Notes: generated by a model from the sequence alone, not told the origin. 47,737 nucleotides of DNA from Planctomycetaceae bacterium (GCA_024638965.1 JAHEJI010000289.1:1-47737); one strand, 5' to 3'; shown: positions 20,306-28,407, counted from the stretch's first letter. Translations and numbers: made by a program.

Positions 20306-20334
20306 TTGACTACGGATCTTGCCCAATTTATCAT
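20306..20334 (+). promoter_or_regulatory. Sigma-70-type promoter
   Basis: TTGACT, 17-base spacer, TATCAT: one mismatch in each hexamer and the ideal spacing. It points to the coiled-coil protein gene at 20460, giving a leader of about 120 bases. Confidence 0.65.
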
Positions 20335-20371
20335 CCAGTTTGGGTCATTTTTGCGCGCGGAGTGTAAAATG

Positions 20372-20394
20372 AGTTATCAACCGATAACTTTTTT
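20372..20394 (+). promoter_or_regulatory. Leader hairpin followed by six T
   Basis: AGTTATC-AACC-GATAACT and a run of T (20389-20394), about 30 bases after the predicted transcription start and 65 before the ATG. It has the shape of an intrinsic terminator, but the stem is A+T-rich and short, so attenuation is only a possibility; a dyad protein site is equally likely. Confidence 0.3.
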
Positions 20395-20459
20395 GGCGTC
20401 GACGACCTTTCACTCTCGTCCCCTGCATTACCAGCGTTTCACTTTTTGAGCGACAAGAA

Positions 20460-21947
20460 ATGTCATATGCCATCATCGGTCTGATCTTTGTTCTCTTAAT
20501 CGTCTTTGGTGTCTTGTCAGCGAAAAATTGGCATTGGGTGAACATTGTATTTTTGATTCTGACCTTTGTTGCAGGATCGGCGGCAACTGCGGCAATGGCG
20601 AAGTCCCTGAAACTTCGTCGAGACAACATTAAAAATGCAATGGACCAGGAAAAAAGGGCCGTAGACAACGAGGCCAAAATGAATCTCGCCATCTATGGAT
20701 CACCGAATTCGATCTCTTATGATCCAGGGTCCTTACGTGGCATGAACGAACTTTTGACACGCGAACTCTATGGTCGCGGACGAGTTTGGTCGTCGGGGAC
20801 TGTGACGTTTAAGGGCGACGATCCGGATGACGGCAATCGCATCTTCACGTTTCCCGAACCGCGCGACGCAGCTAATCCTCAGAACCAGATGAAGGGAATC
20901 CAGGTTTACGCATTTGCGGACGAGCCCGTGAATGGAGTGCCGTATCCAGTTTCCTTCGTTGGGACTTTTCGAGTCATTGGCGAAACACCTGCCAACATCG
21001 AATTGGAACCGATATTTATCACGAACGACGCCAACTACTCAAATCCTGCGGGCACTTGGTCGTTGTTTGAAAAGATGCCTGCTGACCGTCGTGACGTTTT
21101 CAAGAAGATCGCTTTCGGTGACAAAACTGATTTCCTGGGTGACAACTTCGATTTGACACGATACCGCGAAGCACTGGTCACCGAACACTTGCCAGCCTCA
21201 GAATTAGGCATGGATCCGAATAGTGCCGAATACGAGCAGCTGATTGATCGTTATGCGTTTGACGGGCTGAAGTTGGGTGAGATTGCCAACTGGATTGATG
21301 CACAACCGAATCGGCAAAATCCCAGATTTGAACCTGCACCGGAAGAAGTGTTTGTGGAGTATCGATTCGACAAGAAAGTCGACGGGGAATTTGAGGTTGA
21401 TGCTCCAGGGAGCCTGCTCACGGCGAGCGCATTCCAAAACGGAAAGGCGGTCGATCCAGCGCTTCAGGCCGGAAAGAAAATTGGTTTTGCAAAAGACGAT
21501 ACGGTCCTTGTTGATCAACTGACTGCAGAGGGATTTCAACGAATTAATGGCGATTTAGTACCGCCGTTTTCGGAGCAGTATCCTTTTGTCACCGAGGTCG
21601 ATCGTTACTATTTCCGCCAATTCAGGGATTATCCGTATATGCTTGCGGATCTCAAAAGGCAGGTTGAGCGATTTAACGAAGAACTTGTGCGAGTGAAAAC
21701 TAATAACGGAGTGTCGCAGCAAGCTCTGGATGATGCCAATGCACAGTCCACAAAACGGGCCGACATCATCATCAAGCTCGATCAAGATCGTCAAAACCTG
21801 GCGAACGATCTCGCAACCGTGACTCAAATGATGAATGATCTTACAACACAGCTTGCGGAAATCGAGCAGCGCTCGCGCCAGCTTGATCAACAGATCAAGC
21901 TTCAATATGACGCGGTTCAAAAGGCGGCTGGGGCAGAAAAGCCGTAG
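20460..21947 (+). CDS. Two-TM membrane protein with C-terminal coiled coil
   Basis: 495 residues. Two TM segments at the N terminus (about 4-22 and 28-50), then a soluble region with beta-rich sequence (about 75-350) and a long coiled coil over the last ~100 residues (heptad-like LDQDRQNLANDLATVTQMMNDL). No enzymatic motif seen; I do not recognise a named family, though its look is common among planctomycete conserved hypotheticals. ATG 20460 is the first start after the promoter at 20306-20334; no Shine-Dalgarno. Membrane anchoring with a rod-like tail suggests a structural or scaffolding role, which is inference. Confidence 0.85.
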   Translation: MSYAIIGLIFVLLIVFGVLSAKNWHWVNIVFLILTFVAGSAATAAMAKSLKLRRDNIKNAMDQEKRAVDNEAKMNLAIYGSPNSISYDPGSLRGMNELLTRELYGRGRVWSSGTVTFKGDDPDDGNRIFTFPEPRDAANPQNQMKGIQVYAFADEPVNGVPYPVSFVGTFRVIGETPANIELEPIFITNDANYSNPAGTWSLFEKMPADRRDVFKKIAFGDKTDFLGDNFDLTRYREALVTEHLPASELGMDPNSAEYEQLIDRYAFDGLKLGEIANWIDAQPNRQNPRFEPAPEEVFVEYRFDKKVDGEFEVDAPGSLLTASAFQNGKAVDPALQAGKKIGFAKDDTVLVDQLTAEGFQRINGDLVPPFSEQYPFVTEVDRYYFRQFRDYPYMLADLKRQVERFNEELVRVKTNNGVSQQALDDANAQSTKRADIIIKLDQDRQNLANDLATVTQMMNDLTTQLAEIEQRSRQLDQQIKLQYDAVQKAAGAEKP

Positions 21948-22336
21948 AGACAGTCGTGTTTTATGGGTCGTTCGTTCCGCTCTACCGTAGGCCCAAACAA
22001 AGTCGCGTATTTGCTTTGCTGGAACAGCGCAAACGCCCCTATTCCGACCTGCAAACTGTTTTTGCGTTGCTTCCAGAATAGCGGCTGCAGTTCCGGCAAT
22101 CACAACGTTTGCTCGTTGCCGGCCTACGAGTTGTGAGAAATGCGGTCTAGCTCGAACTCCCTCGACAGTAGACTCCGATCTCGATGACATTCCGGAGGCC
22201 GGTGCAAGGTGCCGATCTTTTTCTGGCATGCCCGAAATCGCAGTCAGTCGCTATGATCAAGGTAAAGATCACGACGAAATGATCGAATACAAATTACGCC
22301 AAATTGATCCTGGTCGCATTATTGGGTAGGTTTCGC
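21948..22336. other. Intergenic region ahead of the rhomboid gene
   Basis: 389 bases. It holds one REP-like hairpin (22093-22122). Open frames on the minus strand here (up to 224 codons, starting in this gap and running through the coiled-coil gene) have no domain-like sequence and look like shadows. Confidence 0.5.
22093..22122. repeat. REP-like hairpin CCGGCAA/TTGCCGG
   Basis: Seven-base perfect arms around a 16-base loop that itself contains AACGTTTGCTCGTT-like partial symmetry. Similar GCTCGTTGCCGG units are, from memory, common between planctomycete genes. Confidence 0.45.
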
Positions 22337-23209
22337 ATGGGACTTGAGAGTCGGCAATATTATCGTGACGAAGAGCCAGGTTCGTTTGGGTTTGGCCGTA
22401 GGTCCAGCGGTCCCTGGTCGATCATCGCAATTATTATCACGATCAACCTGGTCGTATTCTTACTCGATGCATTCACGCCGAGTGCGGATGGCGGTCTTCA
22501 CTGGCTGAACAGAAATTTGGCCATCGACACCGCCCAGCCTTGGAAAATTTGGACCTATTTGACGCACGGATTTGCTCACGCCAGCCTTGGCACCAAGAAT
22601 GGGCTTTGGCACATCTTAGGCAATATGCTCGTCCTGTTTTTTCTTGGGCGACCCGTTGAGCAACGACTTGGAAGAAACGAGTTTTTGAAGTTTTACCTAA
22701 TTGCGATTGTTGTTTCCGGGCTTGCATTTTTGTTGATTCATCAGCTAAGTGAAGAACGCGCCGTAGTTGTTGGCGCGTCCGGTGCGGTCACGGCGGTCGT
22801 CGCACTCTTCATATTCATGTATCCCAAAGTGACCGTGCTGCTGATGGGTGTGATTCCTATGCCGGCCTGGTTGTTGGGCGTGCTGATAGTCGCGTTGGAC
22901 ATTTCGCATGCCTTTTCACCGGATAGTCATATTGCCTGGCAAGCGCATATGGCGGGTGCAATATTCGGTGTTGCTTATTTCAGGCTGGGGTGGAACTTTT
23001 CCAAATTGAAATTTGGATGGCTTTCCTCTCTGTTTTCTTCAAGACCGAAGTTGCGAGTTCATGATCCGAACAGCGGTTTCGAGAAATTAAAGGAACAAGC
23101 CGATGAAGTATTAGCCAAAATCAACGAACACGGCGAAGAAAGTCTGACGAGTCGCGAGCGGAGGATTCTCAATCGCTACAGTGCACAATTACGAAAAACG
23201 AAGAATTGA
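22337..23209 (+). CDS. Rhomboid-family intramembrane serine protease
   Basis: 290 residues from ATG 22337 (a TTG at 22304 adds 11 residues; less likely). Six TM segments. Seen: the H-x3-N element HILGN in TM2, catalytic Ser148 in GASGAVTA at the top of TM4, and catalytic His204 in QAHMAGAIFG in TM6, so the Ser-His dyad is complete. The C-terminal cytoplasmic tail (about 225-290) is charged and ends RRILNRYSAQLRKTKN, a pattern shared by many planctomycete and Bacteroidetes rhomboids. It cleaves TM substrates within the cytoplasmic membrane; the substrate is not known. Several small membrane proteins follow on the same strand. Confidence 0.95.
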   Translation: MGLESRQYYRDEEPGSFGFGRRSSGPWSIIAIIITINLVVFLLDAFTPSADGGLHWLNRNLAIDTAQPWKIWTYLTHGFAHASLGTKNGLWHILGNMLVLFFLGRPVEQRLGRNEFLKFYLIAIVVSGLAFLLIHQLSEERAVVVGASGAVTAVVALFIFMYPKVTVLLMGVIPMPAWLLGVLIVALDISHAFSPDSHIAWQAHMAGAIFGVAYFRLGWNFSKLKFGWLSSLFSSRPKLRVHDPNSGFEKLKEQADEVLAKINEHGEESLTSRERRILNRYSAQLRKTKN

Positions 23210-23244
23210 TGTGACCAGTTTGCCTATTTGGTATGCAAATTGTC

Positions 23245-23253
23245 TAAAATAGA
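23245..23253 (+). promoter_or_regulatory. TAAAATAGA motif, possible -10 element
   Basis: Ends 22 bases before the ATG at 23276, as expected for a -10 with a short leader. GTTTGCCTATTT at 23218-23229, also found at 25475-25486, lies 15 bases upstream. No canonical -35. Confidence 0.35.
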
Positions 23254-23275
23254 CCAACAAGTTTGGTAGAGCAGC

Positions 23276-23554
23276 ATGGTTCGATTTCAGTTTGGTATTA
23301 AAGCAATCTTGATCTTCACGTTCGTAGCAGCGATTGTGATGGCCGTCTTTTCGCAAACTGGATCCATTTTTTCCCAAATCTTACTGACCGTTCTGTTGGC
23401 GAATTTTGCCGGTGCGGTCGTTGCCCTGATTGTTACGGTTGTCTTTCGATTTCCGCGAGACGGTGGTTTCCGCGAAGCCCGAGAAGCGAAGATCAATGAG
23501 CAATTGAACGGTGAACTGGGAGATGAGAGTGGCATCATTCGGAAAGAATACTGA
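23276..23554 (+). CDS. Small FQF-type membrane protein
   Basis: 92 residues with two TM segments (about 8-26 and 32-55) and a charged C-terminal tail. It starts MVRFQFGIKAILIFTF; the xRFQFx(S/N/G)L-type start followed by a TM helix is a recurrent small-protein type in planctomycetes. Its last 32 bases overlap the next gene, which has the same FQF start, so they are a paralogous, probably co-translated pair. Function unknown. Confidence 0.8.
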   Translation: MVRFQFGIKAILIFTFVAAIVMAVFSQTGSIFSQILLTVLLANFAGAVVALIVTVVFRFPRDGGFREAREAKINEQLNGELGDESGIIRKEY

Positions 23555-23825
23555 ACCAGCCAGGGACGATTCACAGCCGGTAACGCATTTGTCGAAACCG
23601 AAGCGTTCGCGTTTTCAGTTTAACTTGACCAATCTTTTCCTTTTTACCAGCGGCGTCGCGCTATTGTTCGGGACACGGATTCACACAGAAAAGTATTTTG
23701 GAAGAGTATTGCTGCTAGCTGGCATTTTTGCGGTGGCGGCCATATTCGTGACGAAAATTCTCCGCATGCCCAATGATGGTTCAATGCGTCACGAATTTAT
23801 CCGGGACAACGATTCGGATAAATGA
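23523..23825 (+). CDS. Small FQF-type membrane protein, second of a pair
   Basis: 100 residues from ATG 23523 (GTG 23511 adds four). A basic, hydrophilic lead of about 30 residues ends in RSRFQFNLTNLFLF, then two TM segments and a charged tail (RHEFIRDNDSDK). It overlaps the preceding gene by 32 bases. The shared FQF motif marks it as a paralogue. Function unknown. Confidence 0.75.
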   Translation: MRVASFGKNTEPARDDSQPVTHLSKPKRSRFQFNLTNLFLFTSGVALLFGTRIHTEKYFGRVLLLAGIFAVAAIFVTKILRMPNDGSMRHEFIRDNDSDK

Positions 23826-23847
23826 TCCCTTGAAACGTCCTTAAGAC

Positions 23848-24192
23848 TCAAACCATTGTTTGTTTGACCGGAGGAGCAGGGTACCGGTAGCGCCGACGAC
23901 CAAAGCGAGATTTGTCTTTGACAAAGGCGAACAGGTTCCGCATCTTGTCCAGACAATTCGGTCCGTTGACGAGTGGTTCGATTTCCCGAGGTGAATAGCC
24001 CTTGGCAAGCAGCTCTTCGATTAGCTCTTTTGACATCTGAGCGAGCGTAATGGATTTATGAGTGTTTGCGATGGAAATCACCGTAACGATGATCGTGATA
24101 AACGTAAAAACCACGCTCAGGATGAGAGTGGCCGCCAGAGCTTCTTCTGGTAGCCGACTTAGCAGTTGCATGAGTTCGGATTTGGCCAACAT
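23848..24192 (-). CDS. Small single-TM protein
   Basis: 114 residues from ATG 24192, chosen over TTG 24213 because GGGGA lies seven bases upstream. One TM segment (about 23-42, ATLILSVVFTFITIIVTVISIA), then a cytoplasmic-type region with the helix-loop segment KELIEELLAKGYSPREIEPLVNG and a basic tail GRRRYRYPAP. It converges with the FQF gene pair (22 bases apart). Not assigned to a family. It could be a small regulator with an SHOCT-like short helix, but I would not insist on that. Confidence 0.75.
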   Translation of the reverse strand: MLAKSELMQLLSRLPEEALAATLILSVVFTFITIIVTVISIANTHKSITLAQMSKELIEELLAKGYSPREIEPLVNGPNCLDKMRNLFAFVKDKSRFGRRRYRYPAPPVKQTMV

Positions 24193-24257
24193 CGATTTTC
24201 CCCGCAGTAACAATGTTTAAAACAAAAATTATTCACTTCTTCGCCTGCATGTTCTCG

Positions 24258-24293
24258 ATATTGGCCAGCATATTGGCCAGCATATTGGCCAGC
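24258..24293. repeat. Three exact tandem copies of a 12-base unit
   Basis: ATATTGGCCAGC three times without a mismatch, in the gap between two divergent genes. Each unit carries the palindrome TGGCCA. Because 12 is a multiple of three, an open frame starting at ATG 24213 repeats Ile-Leu-Ala-Ser three times. Confidence 0.85.
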
Positions 24294-24438
24294 ATTTGCA
24301 AAATGTACAAAATTTTTGATGACGTCTATTTTTGCGAACTTAGGACGCAAATAGTTCGATTCGTGTTGACCAGTTTCGTGCTTGCTAGTAACTAGCGTCA
24401 TGGCTTTTTTATGGACACTAAAACGAAAATCGACGTTT

Positions 24439-25407
24439 ATGCGCAATGCAATCGCTTGTGTTGTCGGGTTTGCGTTGTTTTCTGGCGGATGTGCGAAATG
24501 GAAACCGGATTCTCGAAAAACGAGAACGCTTCACATTCCAAGTGGTCGAATGTCACCTGATTCGGTTTCTTTGGAAGTTGGTGTGGCTCAACTCAGTCAT
24601 GCCCAAAAAGAGGACCTGGAACTTCTCTGGAAACAACTTGATCAGCAAAAGAGCTCTTTGGAGCTCCGGAAACGACTGGATGCGAACGGCTTGCGTGTCG
24701 CAGTCGTCCCCAGTCAGATTCCGCCGACATTACATGAGCTTCTAAAACCGCAAGAGATTAATCCTGGCCGACTAAATGAATTCCAGCTTCAGATGTATGA
24801 CAAAGGACTATTGAAACCTGCCAAACGTCTAATCCAACATCAGAAGATACAGAATCGCGATGGTGAATCTCACGAGCTCCGTGTTTCGAGTATTCATCCG
24901 GCAAAAAGCTGGGTTGTTTACGGAAAGAACGGTCCGTCTGCAGGAGCTGGCGAATCCGTCCTGGGGATTTTCGAAATCAAGACATTTCCAAATGGAGACG
25001 GATCGGTTCGGTTAACCATCACACCACAGATTCATCATGGCAAACCCAGAACCCAGATTGGCGTCGTAGATCGCTCATTCTTGTTTCAACAGAAACAGAC
25101 CATTACTTCGTTGGACGATGTGATGATAGATCTGGAAATTGTGCCAGGTGAAACGGTGCTGATCGGTGCGACACCCGATTTCGCTGGATTGGCGGAGCTG
25201 TTTTTTTGTAGCCCGTCGGCCCGTTCAAAGAGCGAGTTTGGAACGCAAACTTCGTTTTCACCAGCCCCAGAGGACTCTCCGGAAGTTTCTCAAAACCGTC
25301 GGGACCATCAGCGGATCGTCCTGATTCGACTCGTTCAAACTCAACGAGATGACCTTTTCAGTTGGCGATTGACGGGCGAAAAGTTGATCTCAACGCCTCA
25401 TGAATAG
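24439..25407 (+). CDS. Lipoprotein with secretin-like C-terminal segment
   Basis: 322 residues from ATG 24439, chosen because it gives a compact lipoprotein signal (MRNAIACVVGFALFSGGC, modified Cys at 18); an ATG at 24400 gives a longer lead. The first half is helical (QKEDLELLWKQLDQQKSSLELRKRL). The second half (about 190-260) reads SVRLTITPQIHHGKP..., then a strand pair and PGETVLIGATP, which resembles the last beta strands of type II/III secretins (ITPxI ... GETVVIGG). It lacks the upstream N-domains of a full secretin. Role unknown; a partial secretin relative or a lookalike planctomycete family is likely. Confidence 0.8.
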   Translation: MRNAIACVVGFALFSGGCAKWKPDSRKTRTLHIPSGRMSPDSVSLEVGVAQLSHAQKEDLELLWKQLDQQKSSLELRKRLDANGLRVAVVPSQIPPTLHELLKPQEINPGRLNEFQLQMYDKGLLKPAKRLIQHQKIQNRDGESHELRVSSIHPAKSWVVYGKNGPSAGAGESVLGIFEIKTFPNGDGSVRLTITPQIHHGKPRTQIGVVDRSFLFQQKQTITSLDDVMIDLEIVPGETVLIGATPDFAGLAELFFCSPSARSKSEFGTQTSFSPAPEDSPEVSQNRRDHQRIVLIRLVQTQRDDLFSWRLTGEKLISTPHE

Positions 25408-25463
25408 CCTTATGGCCAAATCCAACTTTACGGTCGTGCGGTCGTCCAAAGTGAAGCTCACAA

Positions 25464-25495
25464 TTAACTCAGGGGTTTGCCTATTTTAAAATAGA
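25464..25495 (+). promoter_or_regulatory. Sigma-70-type promoter of the dGTPase-family gene
   Basis: TTAACT, 17 bases, TAAAAT, with the hexamer part of a TAAAATAGA motif (25487-25495) and of the perfect 14-base palindrome CTATTTTAAAATAG. The ATG is 30 bases after the -10. Confidence 0.55.
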
Positions 25496-25522
25496 GTTCG
25501 GATTGCGATAATCGTATCGACG

Positions 25523-26719
25523 ATGCCTGAAAGAAACGAAAAAAACGTGTCAACGAACGCTCAAAAATCAAAATCAACCCAACCCACCAAGAACACATCG
25601 GCCCAGTTGGAATGGGTGGACGAGCGTGAGAGTTTGTTGCTTGCTCCGTATGCCATGCATTCAGCCGATTCCGCAGGTCGGGTACATCCGGAAAACGAGC
25701 ACCCTTACCGCGGGCCGTTTCAACGAGACCGCGATAGGATTTTGCACAGTTCCGCTTACCGGCGGCTAAGCGGTAAGATGCAGGTCTTCACTGGCGAAAT
25801 GGGCGACTATCATCGGACGCGGCTGACTCATACACAGGAAGTTGCCACGATTGCTCGGACGATCGGGCGCGTCTTGATGCTCAACGAAGATCTTATCGAG
25901 GCGCTGGCCCTGGTCCACGATATCGGCCATCCGCCCTATGGACACGCTGGCGAAGATGCACTGCAGGAGTGCATTGCCGATGAAGGAGGATTTTCGCACA
26001 ACCAGTTTGCGTTGACGATTGTTCAGGAAATCGAGATTCGCTACCAGAATTTTCCCGGATTGAATCTGACAAAAGAAGTTCTTACGGGCCAGACGGCTCG
26101 TACGGACAAAAATGCAAACGGCCCTCGCCCACTTCTGGAAGTCCAGCTGGTCGACGCTGCGGACAGCACGACCTACGATGCCCATGACACGGATGACGCC
26201 ATCAAACTCGGGCTGGTAACGCTTGAGCAGATGGCCGATTTGGAGTTGATAGGACGTTGCCTGAAATATGTGCAAAAAAACTTTACCTGCCTGGACGATG
26301 ATTTGAAACGCAAAGCGGTTGTGCATCGCCTGATTAACATTCAGGTGACTCAAATGCTCACCCATAACGCAGCGGAGCTGCAAGCGAGACAGTTTGGCTC
26401 AGCGACAGAAGCGATGAACAGTGATTTTTTGATTGGTCCTGATGAAGAGTTGGACCAGCAGAAAAAAGAGCTGGAATCATTTCTGTACGAAAATGTCTAC
26501 AGGCACGAATTGCTGATGAAGATTCGAAGACAAGCGCAAAACCGGCTCAAGGAGATGTTCTCGATCTTCTCCAACCATCCCGAGCTTTTCCCTGAGAAAT
26601 ACCAAGCGCGCGCTCAAAAAATCGGGAATCGGAGGATGGCAATCGAATATATTGCCGGGATGACAGACGAATTTTGCGAACAAACCTATTCTCTGGTCAG
26701 CAAAGAAGCTGCTAATTAA
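25523..26719 (+). CDS. dgt: dGTP triphosphohydrolase-family HD hydrolase
   Basis: 398 residues. It removes triphosphate from dNTPs, typically dGTP, helping to set the nucleotide pool; some relatives act in phage defence or DNA repair. The HD motif residues are intact: H103 (RLTHTQEV), H132-D133 (LVHDIGHPPYGHAGE) and a later DAADSTTYDAHD, giving the metal-binding H...HD...D set. GGFSHNQFALTIVQ and LNLTKEVLTG are typical of the Dgt type-2 branch. A hydrophilic, Ser/Thr/Lys-rich lead of about 30 residues precedes the core. It has its own promoter and no operon partner. Substrate preference cannot be told from sequence. Confidence 0.93.
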   Translation: MPERNEKNVSTNAQKSKSTQPTKNTSAQLEWVDERESLLLAPYAMHSADSAGRVHPENEHPYRGPFQRDRDRILHSSAYRRLSGKMQVFTGEMGDYHRTRLTHTQEVATIARTIGRVLMLNEDLIEALALVHDIGHPPYGHAGEDALQECIADEGGFSHNQFALTIVQEIEIRYQNFPGLNLTKEVLTGQTARTDKNANGPRPLLEVQLVDAADSTTYDAHDTDDAIKLGLVTLEQMADLELIGRCLKYVQKNFTCLDDDLKRKAVVHRLINIQVTQMLTHNAAELQARQFGSATEAMNSDFLIGPDEELDQQKKELESFLYENVYRHELLMKIRRQAQNRLKEMFSIFSNHPELFPEKYQARAQKIGNRRMAIEYIAGMTDEFCEQTYSLVSKEAAN

Positions 26720-27024
26720 GGCTATCTCTTCGTTGAGCACCGTCTTAAAATAGAGCAACACACGATACATTGACGCACTTGCGAGGACTGCCAAATCTCG
26801 CATTTGCCCGGTCGGATTTGAGGCGTTCGACCAATTCTCTTTTCGAACATGAGTTAACCAAAAAGATAGTGATTCATTATTTCTGTTGAGCTGCGTTTGC
26901 GGAGAGACAGACACTATCCAGCGGTTGTTGTAAGTCGAATATTGAGAAGCGCTTCGGCGCATGTTCCGTGCGATTGCATGGGCTGATTTATGACTTTATT
27001 CCTTTCATTTAACGAGGGCTTCAG
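26720..27024. other. Intergenic region ahead of the PIN-TRAM gene
   Basis: 305 bases. TAAAATAGA at 26746-26754 and TTGACG at 26774-26779 are possible promoter parts, but neither has a good partner hexamer. A minus-strand frame (26477-26962) overlaps the dGTPase gene and looks like a shadow. Confidence 0.45.
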
Positions 27025-28074
27025 ATGGTACTTTGGATCGTCCGAGTAATTTTCTTTTTGGCTGCAATCGCGATGGGAGTTGCGGCACTCAACATGGTCG
27101 CGATCGAAGACTCGTGGGTTCGATGGGGCATTTTCTTCCTTTATCTCGTCGTCGCGGCACTCATTGTCGTTGCGGATCTCGTGGTCAAAAGGAAGCGAAT
27201 TGACATGATATCTAGCGTCTATTTCGGCCTTATCATTGGGCTCTCGCTGACTTACGTGGCGCAGTTGTTATTGAATCCGTTGTTTCAGAGTTTTGAAGAC
27301 GGAGCAATTTCTTTTGTGGGAATTCCACCGAGTACCCTGAAACTGACCATCATTTCGATGGTGGGTATTGCGTTATGCTACACCTGCGTGAGTGTTTTGT
27401 GGCAGACCCGCGAAGATTTTCGGTTCATTATCCCTTACGTTGAGTTCAGCAAAGACGTTAAGGGGTTAAAACCCTACGTTCTCGACACAAGCGTGGTGAT
27501 CGATGGTCGGATCGCAGACATTGTTGATACAGGAATCGTCGATAATCAACTGGTGATGCCGCGTTTCGTTTTGGCTGAATTGCAGTCGATCGCGGACAGC
27601 AGCGACAAGATGCGTCGTTCTCGAGGTCGCCGCGGGCTCGATATTTTGAATCGCCTGCGAAACAACCCGGACATCGACTTCAAGGTTTATGACCGGGAAC
27701 TTCCGGAAATGGAAGGTCAGCCCGTTGACATAAAATTGCTAATCCTGGCTCGGCACCTGGAGGGCAAAGTGGTTACGGGTGATTTTAACCTGAATAAAGT
27801 TGCCAAGCTTCAAAACGTACCGGTGATCAATCTGAACGAAATTGCCAATTCGTTGAAACCCGTATTTCTTCCGGGCGAAGAAGTCAAAATCAAGGTGGTC
27901 AAAGCGGGTGAGGGTCCCGGACAGGGCGTTGGCTACCTTGACGACGGTACGATGATCGTGATCGAGGACGGAAGAGATCAAATCGGTAACGATGTCAGAA
28001 TTACCGTTACCAGTATGCTCCAAACCAGCGCAGGCCGAATGGTGTTTGGAAAATATGAAAGTCTTGCGAGCTAA
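27025..28074 (+). CDS. YacL-type membrane protein with PIN and TRAM domains
   Basis: 349 residues. Four TM segments (about 4-23, 33-51, 64-84, 106-125), a PIN domain from about 151 (VLDTSVVIDGRIADI, with conserved Asp residues, later VVTGDFNLNKVA), and a TRAM-like beta barrel at the C terminus (EEVKIKVVKAGEGPGQGVGYLDDGTMIVIEDG). This is the architecture of B. subtilis YacL, a membrane-bound probable RNase linked to RNA or ribosome maintenance. CGAGGG lies six bases before the ATG. It ends in a strong terminator at 28118-28139. Confidence 0.95.
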   Translation: MVLWIVRVIFFLAAIAMGVAALNMVAIEDSWVRWGIFFLYLVVAALIVVADLVVKRKRIDMISSVYFGLIIGLSLTYVAQLLLNPLFQSFEDGAISFVGIPPSTLKLTIISMVGIALCYTCVSVLWQTREDFRFIIPYVEFSKDVKGLKPYVLDTSVVIDGRIADIVDTGIVDNQLVMPRFVLAELQSIADSSDKMRRSRGRRGLDILNRLRNNPDIDFKVYDRELPEMEGQPVDIKLLILARHLEGKVVTGDFNLNKVAKLQNVPVINLNEIANSLKPVFLPGEEVKIKVVKAGEGPGQGVGYLDDGTMIVIEDGRDQIGNDVRITVTSMLQTSAGRMVFGKYESLAS

Positions 28075-28117
28075 AACTGGCTGAAAAGTTTTACTCGCCG
28101 TTACGACACGCAATTTG

Positions 28118-28139
28118 AAACTTGGAATCAAGTTTTTTT
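28118..28139 (+). terminator. Rho-independent terminator of the PIN-TRAM gene
   Basis: AAACTTG-GAAT-CAAGTTT hairpin running into seven T (28133-28139), 44 bases after the stop codon. The stem is perfect. Confidence 0.75.
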
Positions 28140-28233
28140 GACTTACCACCAGAGCGGATCCGCCGCCGAATCGGGGTTTGTGTGGTATGTTCTATCGTAA
28201 GCGGTCGTTAAGTCAAGTTGAAGGGAGGGAAAG

Positions 28234-28287
28234 ATGAAGTTGCGAAAATCCCAGGCCTTGATCTCCTGCTCCAGAGGGTTTCCTTAG
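28234..28287 (+). CDS. Putative 17-residue micropeptide
   Basis: ATG 28234 with GGGAGGG five bases upstream; the product MKLRKSQALISCSRGFP is basic and ends SRGFP. Too short to judge by composition. Its only support is the strong ribosome-binding site and the isolated setting. It lies in the same candidate transcript as the next mini-ORF, which ends in a similar SRGGFR. Confidence 0.3.
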   Translation: MKLRKSQALISCSRGFP

Positions 28288-28359
28288 CTGTGTTCCTTCG
28301 AACGTTTTTGAAGAACCTAAAAGAACGGTTTAATCAACACGTAAGACGGAGGAATAATC

Positions 28360-28407
28360 TTGTACCCATTCAGACGTGTCACTGGCTCTCGCGGTGGCTT
28401 CCGCTAG
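28360..28407 (+). CDS. Putative 15-residue micropeptide
   Basis: TTG 28360 preceded by a perfect GGAGGA six bases upstream, the best ribosome-binding site in this area. The product, MYPFRRVTGSRGGFR if TTG is read as Met, is Arg-rich and ends SRGGFR. A stop follows directly, and the transcript ends in a terminator 36 bases later. It might instead be a random frame inside a small RNA. Confidence 0.28.
   Translation: MYPFRRVTGSRGGFR

Larger units (their letters stand above)
20088..20459. other. Divergent intergenic region, export operon / two-TM protein
   Basis: 372 bases. The right half carries a strong sigma-70-type promoter for the plus-strand gene (20306-20334) and a leader hairpin (20372-20394). 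For the minus-strand operon only a weak TTGATT-17-TCGATC match is seen. GTTCG/CGAAC arms near 20148-20164 form a small inverted repeat. Confidence 0.5.

Noticed and set aside
21555..22229. 224-codon open frame on - spanning the end of the coiled-coil gene
   Set aside because: No signal, domain or ribosome-binding site; it overlaps a better-supported gene.
24258..24293. CRISPR array
   Set aside because: The units are 12 bases, directly adjacent, with no spacers.
25766..26383. 205-codon open frame on - inside the dGTPase-family gene
   Set aside because: Antisense to intact HD-domain motifs.
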